From: Wyeomyia smithii
Lineage: Eukaryota; Arthropoda; Insecta; Diptera; Culicidae
DNA: 64,000 nt
NCBI RefSeq assembly: GCF_029784165.1
Contig: NC_073696.1
Location: 185,544,998 to 185,608,997 of the forward strand
Reading direction: 5' to 3'
In this document: positions 1 to 10,276 of the stretch, piece after piece
Layout of the letters: each line of letters starts with the position of its first letter
Position numbering within the stretch: the first letter of the stretch is position 1
Program-made: the position numbers and the translations under genes
The notes under the pieces: model-generated
What the model was told of the DNA's origin: nothing
The model's database searches: none
What the model saw: the letters and a program-made list of their open reading frames with translations, nothing else

Positions 1-870
1 TTTAATTTGTAAAACAACGAAAGTCTATTATCTCAAGTATTACACGACTTATTTGAACATAACTAGTGTCATAAGCAAAGCAAAGCCTTGGTGCTACATT
101 ACGTATCGGAACTCGACCTTCTGTTTATTATACACAGACTTCTACTAGTGTCATACAAACGAGTGATCTCTCAAACTTACAAATAACAAACTTCATAACA
201 ATTTGATATGCTGTTCAAAAGTTTTGGAAAGAAAAGACATTCAAAAACTATTCAACACTATTCCTGCTTTGATCAATATATATGGCCTCAACGTTCCCGG
301 TATCGCTCGTGATTAGATTGTTCGAAATTAAGAGTCATTTCTTTTATTTCGCTATTTCTTAAGCGATAACATTACGTCAAATTTATACTTTAATTTATAC
401 TTTAATATTTTATACTTTAATTACAACATCAATATTTCAGAACCCAAAGAGTGAATATACCTTTATTGGATTTAAGCATTCATGGAAGTCTATTTTTACA
501 AATAAAAGTTTGTATGAGAAAGGCTGAGTCTGAACGCTAGGTGGATTAATTTAGGTTTTTATTTCGCTATTTCTTATGCATTACGTAAATTTTCAAATTT
601 CATACTCCAATTACAACATCAATATTTTAGAACCCAAGGAGTGGATATTCCTTTATTGGATTGAAGCGTTCATGTAAATCAATTTTTACAAATAATAAGT
701 TTGAAGGAGCAAGGCTGGGTCTGACCGCTAGGAGGATTAATTTAGGTTTTTTAGATAAAATTTATCTGTTAACATTTATTGCGACCGTTCTAGGATTTAT
801 TTACAGTTTGAGATCTAGAACAAAACCCGTGTTGATCAGTGTTATAATGAAGTCTCTTGTATTATAAATT
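1..870. repeat. Dispersed repeat R, copy 1
   Basis: Non-coding AT-rich repeat. Long stretches match, in inverted orientation, sequence at about 54980-55665. Shared anchors include the block ending GAAAGTCTATT near the left edge, the 300-360 block (GCGATACCGGGAACGTTC on the other copy) and the block around 660-750 (CTAGGTGGATTAATTTAGG type). Inside this copy a roughly 190-bp unit is tandemly repeated: TTACAACATCAATATTT begins at 421 and again at 611, with the following 130 bases also repeated. No transposase is visible, so the family is unassigned. It lies upstream of the receptor exon, probably in its last intron. Confidence 0.75.
73..143. mobile_element. 71-bp insertion in repeat R with 11-bp target duplication
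   Basis: The 11-mer ACTAGTGTCAT occurs at 62-72 and again at 144-154, flanking 71 bp absent from the inverted copy near 55.6 kb, where the site is present once. That is the signature of an insertion after the two R copies separated. The inserted block (AAGCCTTGGTGCTACATTAC and onward) resembles a fragment that recurs in mosquito genomes, perhaps SINE-derived; this identification is from memory and weak. Confidence 0.6.
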
Positions 871-1185
871 GTTAATTTATTATTTATTATTAATAAATAG
901 TTAATTGCTATATATCGTTTAATATAATCTCAAGCAGCACACAAATGTACACTCTTTGAAAAATCACGAAAATTCGGGAAAAAATGTGCTAAGTGAGATT
1001 TTAGTTGTTTCATTCATCGAAGTTTAAGCCGCGGTTATCTTCCTTTAATGCCTAATATTCAGCGTTATCAGAGCTACATAAAGTAGAATGTATAAAAATA
1101 TTTTGCCTTTCGTTATAATCACCATCACATTATTTCTGCGTTGGCGATATTTACTGATTCTTGCTTTCCCCCTTTACAATTGCAG

Positions 1186-1389
1186 ATAGAAGAAGACTGG
1201 AAATACGTAGCACTTGTCCTAGATCGCTTGTTTCTGTGGATATTCACGATAGCTTGCGTAATGGGTACGGCCCTGATCATCCTACAGGCACCCAGTTTAT
1301 ACGATACCACCCAGCCGATCGATGCGATGTACTCTAAGATTGCCAAGAAGAAGATGGAACTGCTCAAAATGGGCAGCGAGAATGTATAG
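1186..1389 (+). CDS. Nicotinic acetylcholine receptor alpha-type subunit, last coding exon (partial)
   Basis: Encodes the C-terminus of a cys-loop ligand-gated ion channel subunit, a postsynaptic membrane protein of cholinergic neurons. The residues EEDWKYVALVLDRLFLWIFT followed by a hydrophobic run are the end of the intracellular loop and the fourth transmembrane helix of insect nicotinic subunits. A short extracellular tail follows (YSKIAKKKMELLKMGSENV, then TAG at 1387). The exon is taken to begin after a pyrimidine-rich tract and the acceptor TTGCAG ending at 1185. Upstream sequence in frame does not fit the family. Earlier exons are outside the window, so 1-1185 is probably the last intron. 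The tail looks to me most like the insect alpha4 or alpha3 subunit, but this is from memory and the paralogue is not settled. Confidence 0.88.
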   Translation: MEEDWKYVALVLDRLFLWIFTIACVMGTALIILQAPSLYDTTQPIDAMYSKIAKKKMELLKMGSENV

Positions 1390-2160
1390 CATCCGCCCGG
1401 GTTCGCGTCCGCTGTTTGGAAGTACATTCTGAACTGGATGCGAACCCTGGTCAACGAGGATGACCATTAAGAATCCGACAACAGCAACATTAAAATAAAT
1501 ATAAACGAAGCAACAAAAAATATACAACGCCCCTAAATTAAAAACTCTCACATTCTCGGAATGCCAAGGGAAACAAAGCGAGTGACAGAGAGAGAGAGAA
1601 GGGGGGAAGAGAGAGAGAGAGAGACAAACGACAGACAACCCAACAAAACCAAAGTTACCCCACTCACATCGTCAGTAGAAGTGGCGCTGTTGGTTTCCAC
1701 TGTTGAATTTTGGAAGCCGCCCTGCTGCGGTATACAATCACGTACACCGTTTGCCGCACTGCCATCATCATTGCCGCGGCGCGTTAGAAGTTGTTCGAGG
1801 AATAGCGAGAGAGGGTGTTTCGGGGCGGAGGCGGCATTTGTCTGTGCACCCAGAAACGGTCCGCTTATGCATGAAAAGTGATTTTTTCTGTATCCATCCA
1901 GCCAGATGTTAACCAGGGCCCGTAACACGCACACACACACACCCTCGCCTGGTCTGCACCGTCACCCTCAGCAACAGATGGCGCTGCTGCAAGAAGATCC
2001 CAAAGAACGTCCGTCAATCACGTGAGTCAACAGCGTTATATACTGCTACTGATTGTCCGTTTTGTGTTTTCTGTTTGGTTTCGATTTCTCGAGAGAAAAG
2101 AATGTCAATAACAATCAAATTAATGTTAATATCACGCGTCAAACTGTAGTTTTTAATAAA
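1390..2160 (+). other. Probable 3' UTR of the receptor gene
   Basis: Non-coding sequence after the receptor stop codon. A candidate poly-A signal AATAAA lies at 1494-1499, about 105 bases after the stop, and another at about 2155-2160. Between them are a GA-rich microsatellite (about 1585-1625) and a CA run (about 1927-1942), which are common in insect neuronal 3' UTRs. Which signal is used cannot be told. Confidence 0.4.
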
Positions 2161-5100
2161 CAGGAGAAGAAACAAAAAAACTTTTTTACAAGACGAAACG
2201 ATAGACGACGGTGATTTCATAAGTAGAGCAAATTGCTTTTGGTTTTAACTCTTTCGGTATTCAGTGGCCATTTTTCCGTTTCAATAGAGCAATACCCGTT
2301 TTGGCTGAAACTAAATTGACATTGGTGTAAATAGTGCGGTAAAAAAAAATCGATTCAGCTTATTTTTTCTTGATTTTCAAACTGTAAAACAATAAGCAAA
2401 TGGCAGAAGATACGAGTGCAATGTGATTGATGAAAATCTGAACTTAAAACGTAGCATAATTTGTTGATGTAGTAACCGATGAGCAACTTGGTGTAAATAG
2501 TTGAAATTTTGTTGAAAATCTATTCTAGCGGAATTGGGTATGCCAATACTAAAAGCAGCAAAAGAACAATGGAATCTAATTCGCAAGATAGTTGGTATTT
2601 TTTATATTGACACTGATGATGGTGGGCGGAAGAATTGATATGATAGTTATTTTTAAGTGACGAAGATGTGTAACCAAAGAAGTGAAACGTCATTTAGTTA
2701 GACATTGAATTTGCGTAAATTTTTTATACACTCAGACAGGGCGAAAAGAAATTAGACTTGGTTTATTCACAACGCGACGTAAAATGACAGCACTTTTTCC
2801 AGGACGATATGTTGTGTTCATCACTCCATTGCAAAGCAACTGCTTCTCAGTAATTTTCCGATGAGAGCAGATTTGCGATTATTAACAGCTCTACTACCTG
2901 GCTGGCAAACTAAATCGAATCGGCAATATTGCAGTGTATGTTTTGACGAGGAATGTAAAAATGAAAATCCTTCCACCACTGCGCCCGAGAGTGGCACCGA
3001 AGAAAAATCGGTTCTCTACCGAAAGCGAACGAAAGTGAGGGCAAAGGCGCAACGAACGGAGAAGTAGAATTGAACTGGAGCAGATTAAAGAGTAAAAGAA
3101 CAATCAGCTTGCACCGGTCTGATAATAAAGTGTCTTATCTACAGGAAATTCTACCAAAATTCCCAATAATTGAATGCTAAAATTACTGCAGACAAAAAAC
3201 ATGAAAACCCAGTGAGAACAGTCGGAAATGGTTACCTATTGTTGCATCTTTGAAATTGGTGTCTCGGCAGCAATCAAACATATTGCCCAAATTTCATAGA
3301 TTGATCGGAAATTTCCTATAATCACTAGATAAAACATGACAAGAAGTAACTGAATAAAGCGTGTATGTATTTTATATAACACATTATTACTGGAGTAAAG
3401 CAACATTTTCGTAAACTATAGGTGTACATGTAGTTAGATTTTATATCATTGAATGAATTGAAGTTATACTAAGAGCAACGTGGTAACAAGCAAGTATCAA
3501 AATAGCGCAAACAACATGCAGAGAATTGTAGTTAATATAATTAACAATGAATTTATTCGTTTGAACAAACGGAAATACTGCGTCATGAATCTACTCCCAC
3601 ATACATTTACACAAATTACAGCAAAAAAAAGTATTAAATCTCAAACGACCTTATAGGACGGTTCAAAGATTAATTGATTACACATACACTCCCAGCTCGT
3701 ATAGAGAAAATGTTTTCGTTTGTAGCTGCAATGAACATTTAACAAAAAAAAGCAACACTTACTTAACAACCATTGTATGTATTCCACTTTCAACAGCCTC
3801 ACAGCTGGAGGCGATGGGTGGCGATGCTTAAAGCATAGAACCGCAACAGCAGAGGGAAAAACAACAGCAACAACAACAACAACAACAACAGAAACAAATA
3901 CATTAACATACAAAATCAGAAACTTCTCATAGTTAACAAGAAACGTTAGTCCATATAGGGAGAAATGATACTAGTACGTACTATTTCAGGCATGCCTGCG
4001 GCCGTTGCTAGCTAACTAGCTTGTTTTCCTTTCGGGGGATGGGATGCGAAATCCTTATGCCAAATTCATCACAGCGGACTTCTTCGGAGATCGGTTTATT
4101 GTTGCGTTTTAGGATTTCATTCTATGTTTTTCAGTTTCGAGTTTTGGAAATTGAAGTTTTGCTTTCAATTTTTTCGTTCATCCAATTGTCACAGTCGAAT
4201 GAACTCCGGTCGCAAATAACTATTACATCTAGTGAGTGAGTCTGTACTATATAATAACAAGAAGAAGTAACTAAAAAAAATATACTGCCCATTAATAGGA
4301 GTTTTTAACAATCTTGTTTAAATTTGACATTAGCTTCTGGTGCTGTGGACTTGTTAGATAATGTTTGGTGAGTAGGTTTCTAATATCATTTTTTTCGGAT
4401 TGTAATTCGTTTTTTAATACTAAGAATAAAAAAAATTGATAATTAAGTTGAGTGTATAAGTTTAGCGGTGTTTTGCGCAATAAATTATGAACAGGTTTCA
4501 TGGTGGCAATTTTGGCCACAGGTTTCTTTTTAACAGGTTTTAATATGATAACCATCAAATAACAACCGATTACCGTTTTTAGATATGGTTCCTATCAGAA
4601 CCAATGAAGAAAGCTATCGCTTCCGACAGAATTCTGTATTTTCTCCAAGTGCACAGTGCAACCGGTTTTATTAGGAGAGTGTTTCGATTTATCGACGATT
4701 GAATCCTTCGCGGAAAATAAGCAGCTAGTACGTTGTTGGTAAGCAAGCAACAACTTCATAAGTAAAACATCAGTCTGAGTTTCAAATGCGTCAAAACCAA
4801 CAGATTACTTTTCTCGTAACTCAAACTCTATTCTTAGTATTTTTCAAAACAAAACGAAATGTACTTAATCCCGTGTGTAGACCGTGATAGCTCGTATATT
4901 GGTATGACTACTCAGCCGATTTGCCGCTCACTGCTCTCTCATGAAACGCTGCGAATATTTCAAAGATTCTAGCATGGAGAGAAAAGTGAAGGAAGAATAT
5001 AAAAAGACGGCCCTGATGAAGCAGTCAGCTCTGGGCCGCGGTGTCCCTTGCTGTTCAAAGAAGTCGTCTCCATTCAATTCGGTCAATTGCTACAGCTCGC
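2161..5100. other. AT-rich region with no recognisable gene
   Basis: No reading frame here resembles a known family. The only structure seen is a CAA/CAG microsatellite at about 3861-3893, which produces an artefactual poly-valine frame on the minus strand. It could be extended 3' UTR or intergenic sequence. Confidence 0.5.
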
Positions 5101-5109
5101 CAACCATGT

Positions 5110-5572
5110 CATCTACAGAGGCCCCGTAAACCATCGTCTATTTGATCGAACCACCTTCCTCGCTACGCACCTTGGCGTCTCGTTCCAGTCGGGTCATTTA
5201 CGAGACCCATTTTCACCGGGCTTTCGACATCCTTAGGACATGGCCAGCCCACCGTAATCTCCAGATTTTCGCCATTTGAACGGTGAGTGGTTCTCCCAGG
5301 ATCTGATGCAACTCGTGGCTCATTCGTCTCCGTCATGATCCATCTTCCATCTGCCCTCTACAGCAGATGGTACGCAGCATCTTCCGTTTGGAAGCCTCGA
5401 GGTCGTGTTGGTCCTCCACGTGTATGGTCCAAGTTTCATGACTAACTGCTCAGTCATAGTTTTGTAGATGGCCAATCCTGTCATAAGGCATTGGCGAATT
5501 TCTCTGCTAGTGTCGTTGTCAGCAGTCACCAGTAAGCCCAGCTTCACGAACTTGTCTAAAGCCTGATCGATT
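5110..5572 (-). pseudogene. LINE reverse-transcriptase C-terminal fragment (part 1, interrupted)
   Basis: The minus strand reads with stops and frameshifts through the typical tail of an insect non-LTR retrotransposon. A block like KLGLLVTADNDTSREIRQ (5490-5545) is followed by ELHQILGEPL and RLRWAGHVLRMS (about 5210-5300). The same motifs occur in the other LINE copies of this window. The copy continues at 6763 after a DNA transposon. It is non-functional. Confidence 0.7.
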
Positions 5573-5574
5573 TA

Positions 5575-6760
5575 ATATTTGGTTGCACAAAATGGGACAT
5601 ATCTTTGTCAAAAAACACCTAGAAGAAATCTTGAGATGTCATTCTGCAGCACATTTATTGACCTTTAGAGGAATAATACAGAAAAAAATATTCGTCTTAG
5701 TTTCGGATGAATTCGCGCTCTTAAACCGCCCATCATCTTCTGCACAGTGGAACTGTCAACTCGATCCGCCATTTTCTTCCACCATATACGTAAACCAGCT
5801 GTTTTTTTATCATTCTGCCAATTTTTTTTAAGTTTCTCTTGATTATCGTCCAATATTTTTCAATTACAGGAAAATCTGGGCCCTGGTGGATTATTAGCTT
5901 TTTCGATGTTAACAATTCCATTCTCCTTCTACCAATCCATGACTACCCGGCTGTAGTGGAAGCTGGCCAAGAACTTCACCGGACCGTGATGTGATTGGAT
6001 GAACGGCAAAATCCGCTTCTGGAGGCACTGTTCACCTTGTTGATTCTTGTTGATCTGGTGATGAAAACCTTGTTTTTTGCCACATCTGCGGATTCCTGTC
6101 ACACCATCAGCTTTCGAGCGACCTTGTGAGAAAACACGAATTTAAAGCGCTTGGCGACATCACTCGTGCGGTTGGATATATCCAATTTTTGTCCTGGGAG
6201 CTGCGCGAGATCCGTTTATACATATATATTATCCTCCATTAAAATGCAGCTGTAGAATATGGTTGAGGCTTCCTCATACAGTATCCTAGTCATTTTGCAA
6301 GGAGTTTCTGCTTGAGGGTCCTGTTAGGGGTGCTTGCTGGCGTGGAACGACCGCAGGCTTTCACACCGACAGATTCGACGACCAGTGCTGTACGGTACCG
6401 AGAACTTCTTAGCCAAATCGCGCTGGGGGATCCTAGGGTTCGGTCGAACTGCTCTGTAGACTTTCAATCGTAGCTGCTTGTCAATCGTTCCACTTCTACG
6501 GTTTTATCAGCGCGATCCAGCGTTAGAGTTTTATTGAATCGTTTCAGCACGCTGTTTACGGTAGATTTGGGGAATTGAAGGCACTTCGCAATTTTTGCAC
6601 CTGTCCACGTCGTACTTGATGGAACTTACTAACTCTACTAACTCGAATTTGATGGAACTTTCACCACTATGTAAACAAATCATCATCAATGACAGCGCAT
6701 TGGTTTCTCGTGACAGCTACTAAAGGCGCCACAGTGAGTAGAAAAACTGCGACCAAATAT
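5575..6760 (-). mobile_element. Mariner-type element (ITmD37E-like), 1186 bp, inserted in the LINE
   Basis: Terminal inverted repeats ATATTTGGTTGCA (5575-5587) and, as reverse complement, ATATTTGGTCGCA (6748-6760) differ at one base and are flanked by TA at 5573-5574 and 6761-6762, the target duplication of Tc1/mariner elements. The interior carries remains of a minus-strand transposase. LINE sequence of the same orientation lies on both sides, so the element jumped into an existing LINE copy. Confidence 0.85.
5650..6640 (-). pseudogene. Degenerate ITmD37E-like mariner transposase
   Basis: Recognisable stretches on the minus strand are a helix-turn-helix-like N-terminal region (about 6400-6600), HHGPVKFLASFHYSRVVMDW (about 5940-6000), a block ending VIEKYWTIIKRNLKK (about 5830-5870), and the C-terminal WKKMADRVDSSTVQ stretch (about 5730-5780). 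The third catalytic acid (E of IEKYW) is present. The family normally has a WPDLAS motif carrying the second catalytic aspartate. Here the sequence reads KFLASFHYS, as if nine bases including that residue were lost. Frameshifts and stops also mark it as dead. Confidence 0.72.
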
Positions 6761-6762
6761 TA

Positions 6763-7862
6763 AGTGCATCTAACTTTACGCCTTCGTGGTGGGACATTGA
6801 TACTATCTTTTCTGGTACCTCTTTCTATCATGTACTTGGTCATCTAAGCGTTTATGGCCAGTCCATTTCGTCAGGCTTCAGCCTTCCATCTGCTATACGT
6901 CGCCGTCATCTTTTCATGGGTTCGTGCTACGATTTCGCTGTCATTGGTAAAGCCAAAGAGCTAAAAGGGGACCTCCCGAATATCGTGCTACTCGTGTCGA
7001 TATCCGCCCTTCGTAATACATCTTCCAAAGCGATATTTGAAAACAAGTACGATAGTCCTTAACCTTGCTGTAACCCTCTTCGAGATTCGAAAGGGAAACT
7101 CGAACTACGCACATCACCCGATTCATCGTCGACTTGTGTTTCTGTAGGATCAGCCGTACCGTGAATAGTTGGTCCGTGGTGGTGCCATAAATCCCTCACG
7201 TATTGCCCTCGCTAACGGTGATAGACGACCGCATAGAATTTGAGCGAAGGCGTTTCAGCAGTGTGACTACCGTGCAGTTGTAGCAATCCAACTTGTTGCT
7301 CTTTTTGCAGGTGGGGCAAACGGTACCCTCTATCCACTTCTTCAGTACTACCTTCTCCTCTAAAGTCTTGGCAATAACCCATTGTAGCGCTTTAACCGAA
7401 GTTTCGCCACCGTGCTTTAACAGCTCGATGGGCGGTTGGTAAGCTACAGCTGCTTTGCTGCTTTTCAGCTGGTTGATCCCTTCTTCAACTTCCTGGAGGA
7501 CAGGGGCTGTAATTCTGTGGTCATTTGCGCGTACACCTCTGCTACATTGCCGTTAAGATGTTCGTCGTAGTACTGCTTCCACGTTTCAATTACATCACAC
7601 TTGTTCGTGAGAAGGTTGCCGTCCAGGTCCCTGCACATGTCGACTTGCGCGAACTGTTTAGTTTCTCGTAAAACTTTCGTGTGTCATTTGCATGGTACAG
7701 TTCCTCCATCGCCTCGCGATCTCGATCTTCCTGCTGGCGCTTCTTCTTCCGTTAGACCGAGTTTTGGCTGTTCCGTGTGCGTCGGTGGCGCTCCACATTC
7801 GCCCTCGTTCGGTGTTACAGCATTCTCGCTCATGCGAGAGAAGAATGCACTCTTCTTACACT
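6763..7862 (-). pseudogene. LINE reverse-transcriptase fragment (part 2)
   Basis: Continuation of the LINE at 5110-5572. The minus strand shows the linker and RT core: a QLKSSKAA block, KALQWVIAKTLEEKVVLKKW and EGTVCPTCKKSNKLDCYN (about 7290-7500), GLSYLFSNIALEDVLRRADI (about 7010-7070), then an altered catalytic region reading LFGFTND (about 6940), where active relatives have FADD. Many frameshifts and stops. The 5' part is missing beyond 7862, where a SINE and a transposase fragment follow. Confidence 0.78.
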
Positions 7863-7875
7863 AACTGTTTACACT

Positions 7876-8354
7876 TTGGGGAGCTCCGTAGCCGCAAGGT
7901 TACAGAGTCCACCTTGGTAAGAGGATGGTCGTGGGTTCAAATCTTAGCAGAATCAGGCCATTTGGTGGTTGCCAAAGGACTTTAGCATGGGTTTATTCTC
8001 AGGCTTCCCACCAAGTACCTTTCCTTCAATCTGAATTCTACAGTACCTCTGTTGACTCTCTTTCTCACAAAAATATAAGTCCCTGTTATAATAAAACTGG
8101 TGTGAGTAACGTATAAAAGTTCTCTCTAGGGAATTGTAATTAGGCGATATTGTGAGGAACAGAGGCTCGGTATAGTAGAGTAGTAAGCTTGAAACGGAAA
8201 GGTAAAACATACACACAAGCACGGATATGAATGATAAGCGTATCACTTACTTCAATAGTGATAGTGAATATGAAGTGCGGAGTACAGAAAACACTTGGGC
8301 AATATCACAATAGATCTAATCTCTGGTCGCAGTGATGAGCCCACACAGAAAAAA
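7876..8354 (+). mobile_element. tRNA-derived SINE with 13-bp target duplication
   Basis: A 479-bp insertion flanked by perfect copies of AACTGTTTACACT (7863-7875 and 8355-8367). It begins with tRNA-like promoter boxes (box A region GTAGCCGCAAGGTTA, box B GGGTTCAAATC near 7935) and ends in an A run at 8348-8354, as expected for a retroposed RNA polymerase III transcript. Related but diverged sequences occur at 24345-24600 (head) and 27990-28260 (body). I do not assign a family name. Confidence 0.75.
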
Positions 8355-8367
8355 AACTGTTTACACT

Positions 8368-8838
8368 GTCAAAAACTGTCGTTAAACCAGTCGTTTCTCT
8401 TTTCGTAGAGGTCCCGAAGAACCAGACTCACAACTTTCTCTAACCTCGGTCTTATAGTACGCAGCATTGATTTTCATGTTTTCTTCGATAAACTCCAGGA
8501 AGAGCTTCTCACACTTGAATATAGGCCCCAAACCATCTGCGGCGCGGTGATCTGGAACTGTGGGATGACGGCGCTCTCGCCTGTTGCAAGACAAAGAGTT
8601 TCTCATCAGAATAGACAGACTCTTGACCTGCGTACCGCGAAAGGATCAGTTTGGCTCTGTCCAGCCTCTTTTTCGCTGTAGCTTCAATTACTCCGTGAAC
8701 CTTGTGTTTGTTGTACGGCTTTTATCCCAGGTCCTTCGTCTTCGGGATCGAGTGATTAATTTCTGGACGAATCCGCTCCCTCGCCACCTTGATGGCTGCT
8801 TGCGGACCTCGCACGGTTCACCCCGTGGGATGCAGGAA
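8368..8838 (-). pseudogene. Tc1/mariner (maT-like) transposase fragment
   Basis: The minus strand contains, with frameshifts, the stretch KPYNKHKVHGVIEATAKKRL followed by DRAKLILSRYAGQ, then SVYSDEKLFVLQQ with the first catalytic aspartate, and further on KINAAYYKTEV. This order matches Tc1-like transposases. It ends near the SINE, and the third catalytic residue is missing. The 5' continuation was split off by the element at 8841-10274. On the far side the minus strand from 10277 has only short, unconvincing coding similarity. Confidence 0.72.
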
Positions 8839-8840
8839 TA

Positions 8841-10274
8841 CACTACCCGTCTTAAGTTTGGAATCGCTCTACTGAGTATTGCAACACCCAGATTGAATAT
8901 TGCAACAACTCCCGCAAAGTTTAGCATCACCTGGAATAGGCGGATATCTCGTGTTTTTGACAACCTTGAAAGTTGCGGTTTTCAGCAAACTTGTTCAGAA
9001 GATCAAAGGCTACTGTATGGTAGTCAATTCAGTGTGAAATTTCACCGCTATGTGGCGCTAGTGGGCACTCAATGTGTCGTATTTTGAACTTAACTAATCT
9101 CACGATTCCGATCTGCTAGAAAGTTGCGGTGTTCAGCAAACTTGTTCAGGAGGCTAAAGGCTTGTACATGGTAGACAATTTAATACTAAATTACCCTGCT
9201 ATGCGGCGCCTGGGTGCATGCAGTTTTTTGTATTTAGACTTCAACGATAAGCGTGATCATTACTACCCACAAAGTTGCGGTGTTCGGCTTGTGCCACCAG
9301 TTCTGGTCAAGCATGTCGAAATACAGTATAATGCCGCATGTGTGTTGCAAACTATTCCATCGATTCTATTTTTATTACAATTCAGTGTAATACGGAATGC
9401 CCTCTGTGGTGTTCAAATCCTTCAACATCGGATTAGAGGCATGTCTACTGCAACTGTTTGCAGCCGAGGTAATCAATTTAGTCGCGATATCGTCAATTTT
9501 CCCCATTGTGGAACGGGATGTGAATGTTAGTGATCAAGCTGTCAACATACCAACACAGTCGCATGCTACATGTTGTAACCTCCTCAAATGAAAGCATTTC
9601 TTTATAATAAACACGTACAAGCTTACGTATTGTGTGAAGTGATCAAACTGTCAACACTCAATTGGGTAAACTTCGTCATGTGTTAACAATCTCAGTGCTT
9701 ATAAAATCGCGTAAATAAAAACACTAAAAGATTTATGCACACTAGCAGCACATTGAAGAAAAGTTCCGAACTAAACTATTGGCTAACCAGAAACTCTTGA
9801 TCTTCTGAGTAACGTTGCTGAAAATCGTAACTCTCTAAATAATGGGATTATTGAGCTAAATTGAATTTGAAACGCTCAAAAGTAATTGTACACTAGCGCG
9901 GCGTTGCGGCTGAATTCCGCACTATACTGTCCGGCAGTTACAAGCCTTTGACCTCCTGAGTAATTTTGCTGAAAATCGCAACTCTCTAAATGACGGGATT
10001 ATTGAGCTAAATAACGTTCAAAACACTCGAAAATTTATGCACACTAGCGTGGTGTTGCGGCTGAATTCCGCACTATACTGGTTGTCAGTTACAAGCCCTT
10101 GACCTCCTGAGCAACTTTGCTGAAAACCACAACTATCTAGGTTTCCAGAATCGAAAGATAAAGTCACATATATCAGCCCATTTTAAGTGATGCTAAACTT
10201 TTCGTGGTGTTGCAATATTCAATCTGGGTGTTGCAATACTCAGTAAAGCGATTCCAAACTTATGACGGGTAGTG
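8841..10274. mobile_element. Non-autonomous Tc1-type element with long inverted repeats, 1434 bp
   Basis: Left end CACTACCCGTCTTAAGTTTG (8841) and, as reverse complement, right end CACTACCCGTCATAAGTTTG (10274). Similarity runs for about 95 bp and includes GAGTATTGCAACACCCAGAT. TA duplications sit at 8839-8840 and 10275-10276. Within the element a roughly 110-bp subrepeat starting AAGTTGCGGT occurs two to three times on the left (about 8968, 9122, 9272) and three times inverted on the right (about 9730-10140), giving a large foldback. No transposase is encoded. It interrupts the Tc1 transposase pseudogene. Confidence 0.85.
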
Positions 10275-10276
10275 TA

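Noticed and set aside
3641..3913. Minus-strand frame with a valine run
   Set aside because: Translation of a CAA/CAG microsatellite.
8584..9087. 167-codon plus-strand frame
   Set aside because: It spans the antisense of a transposase pseudogene and the end of a terminal-inverted-repeat element; composition is not protein-like across the join.
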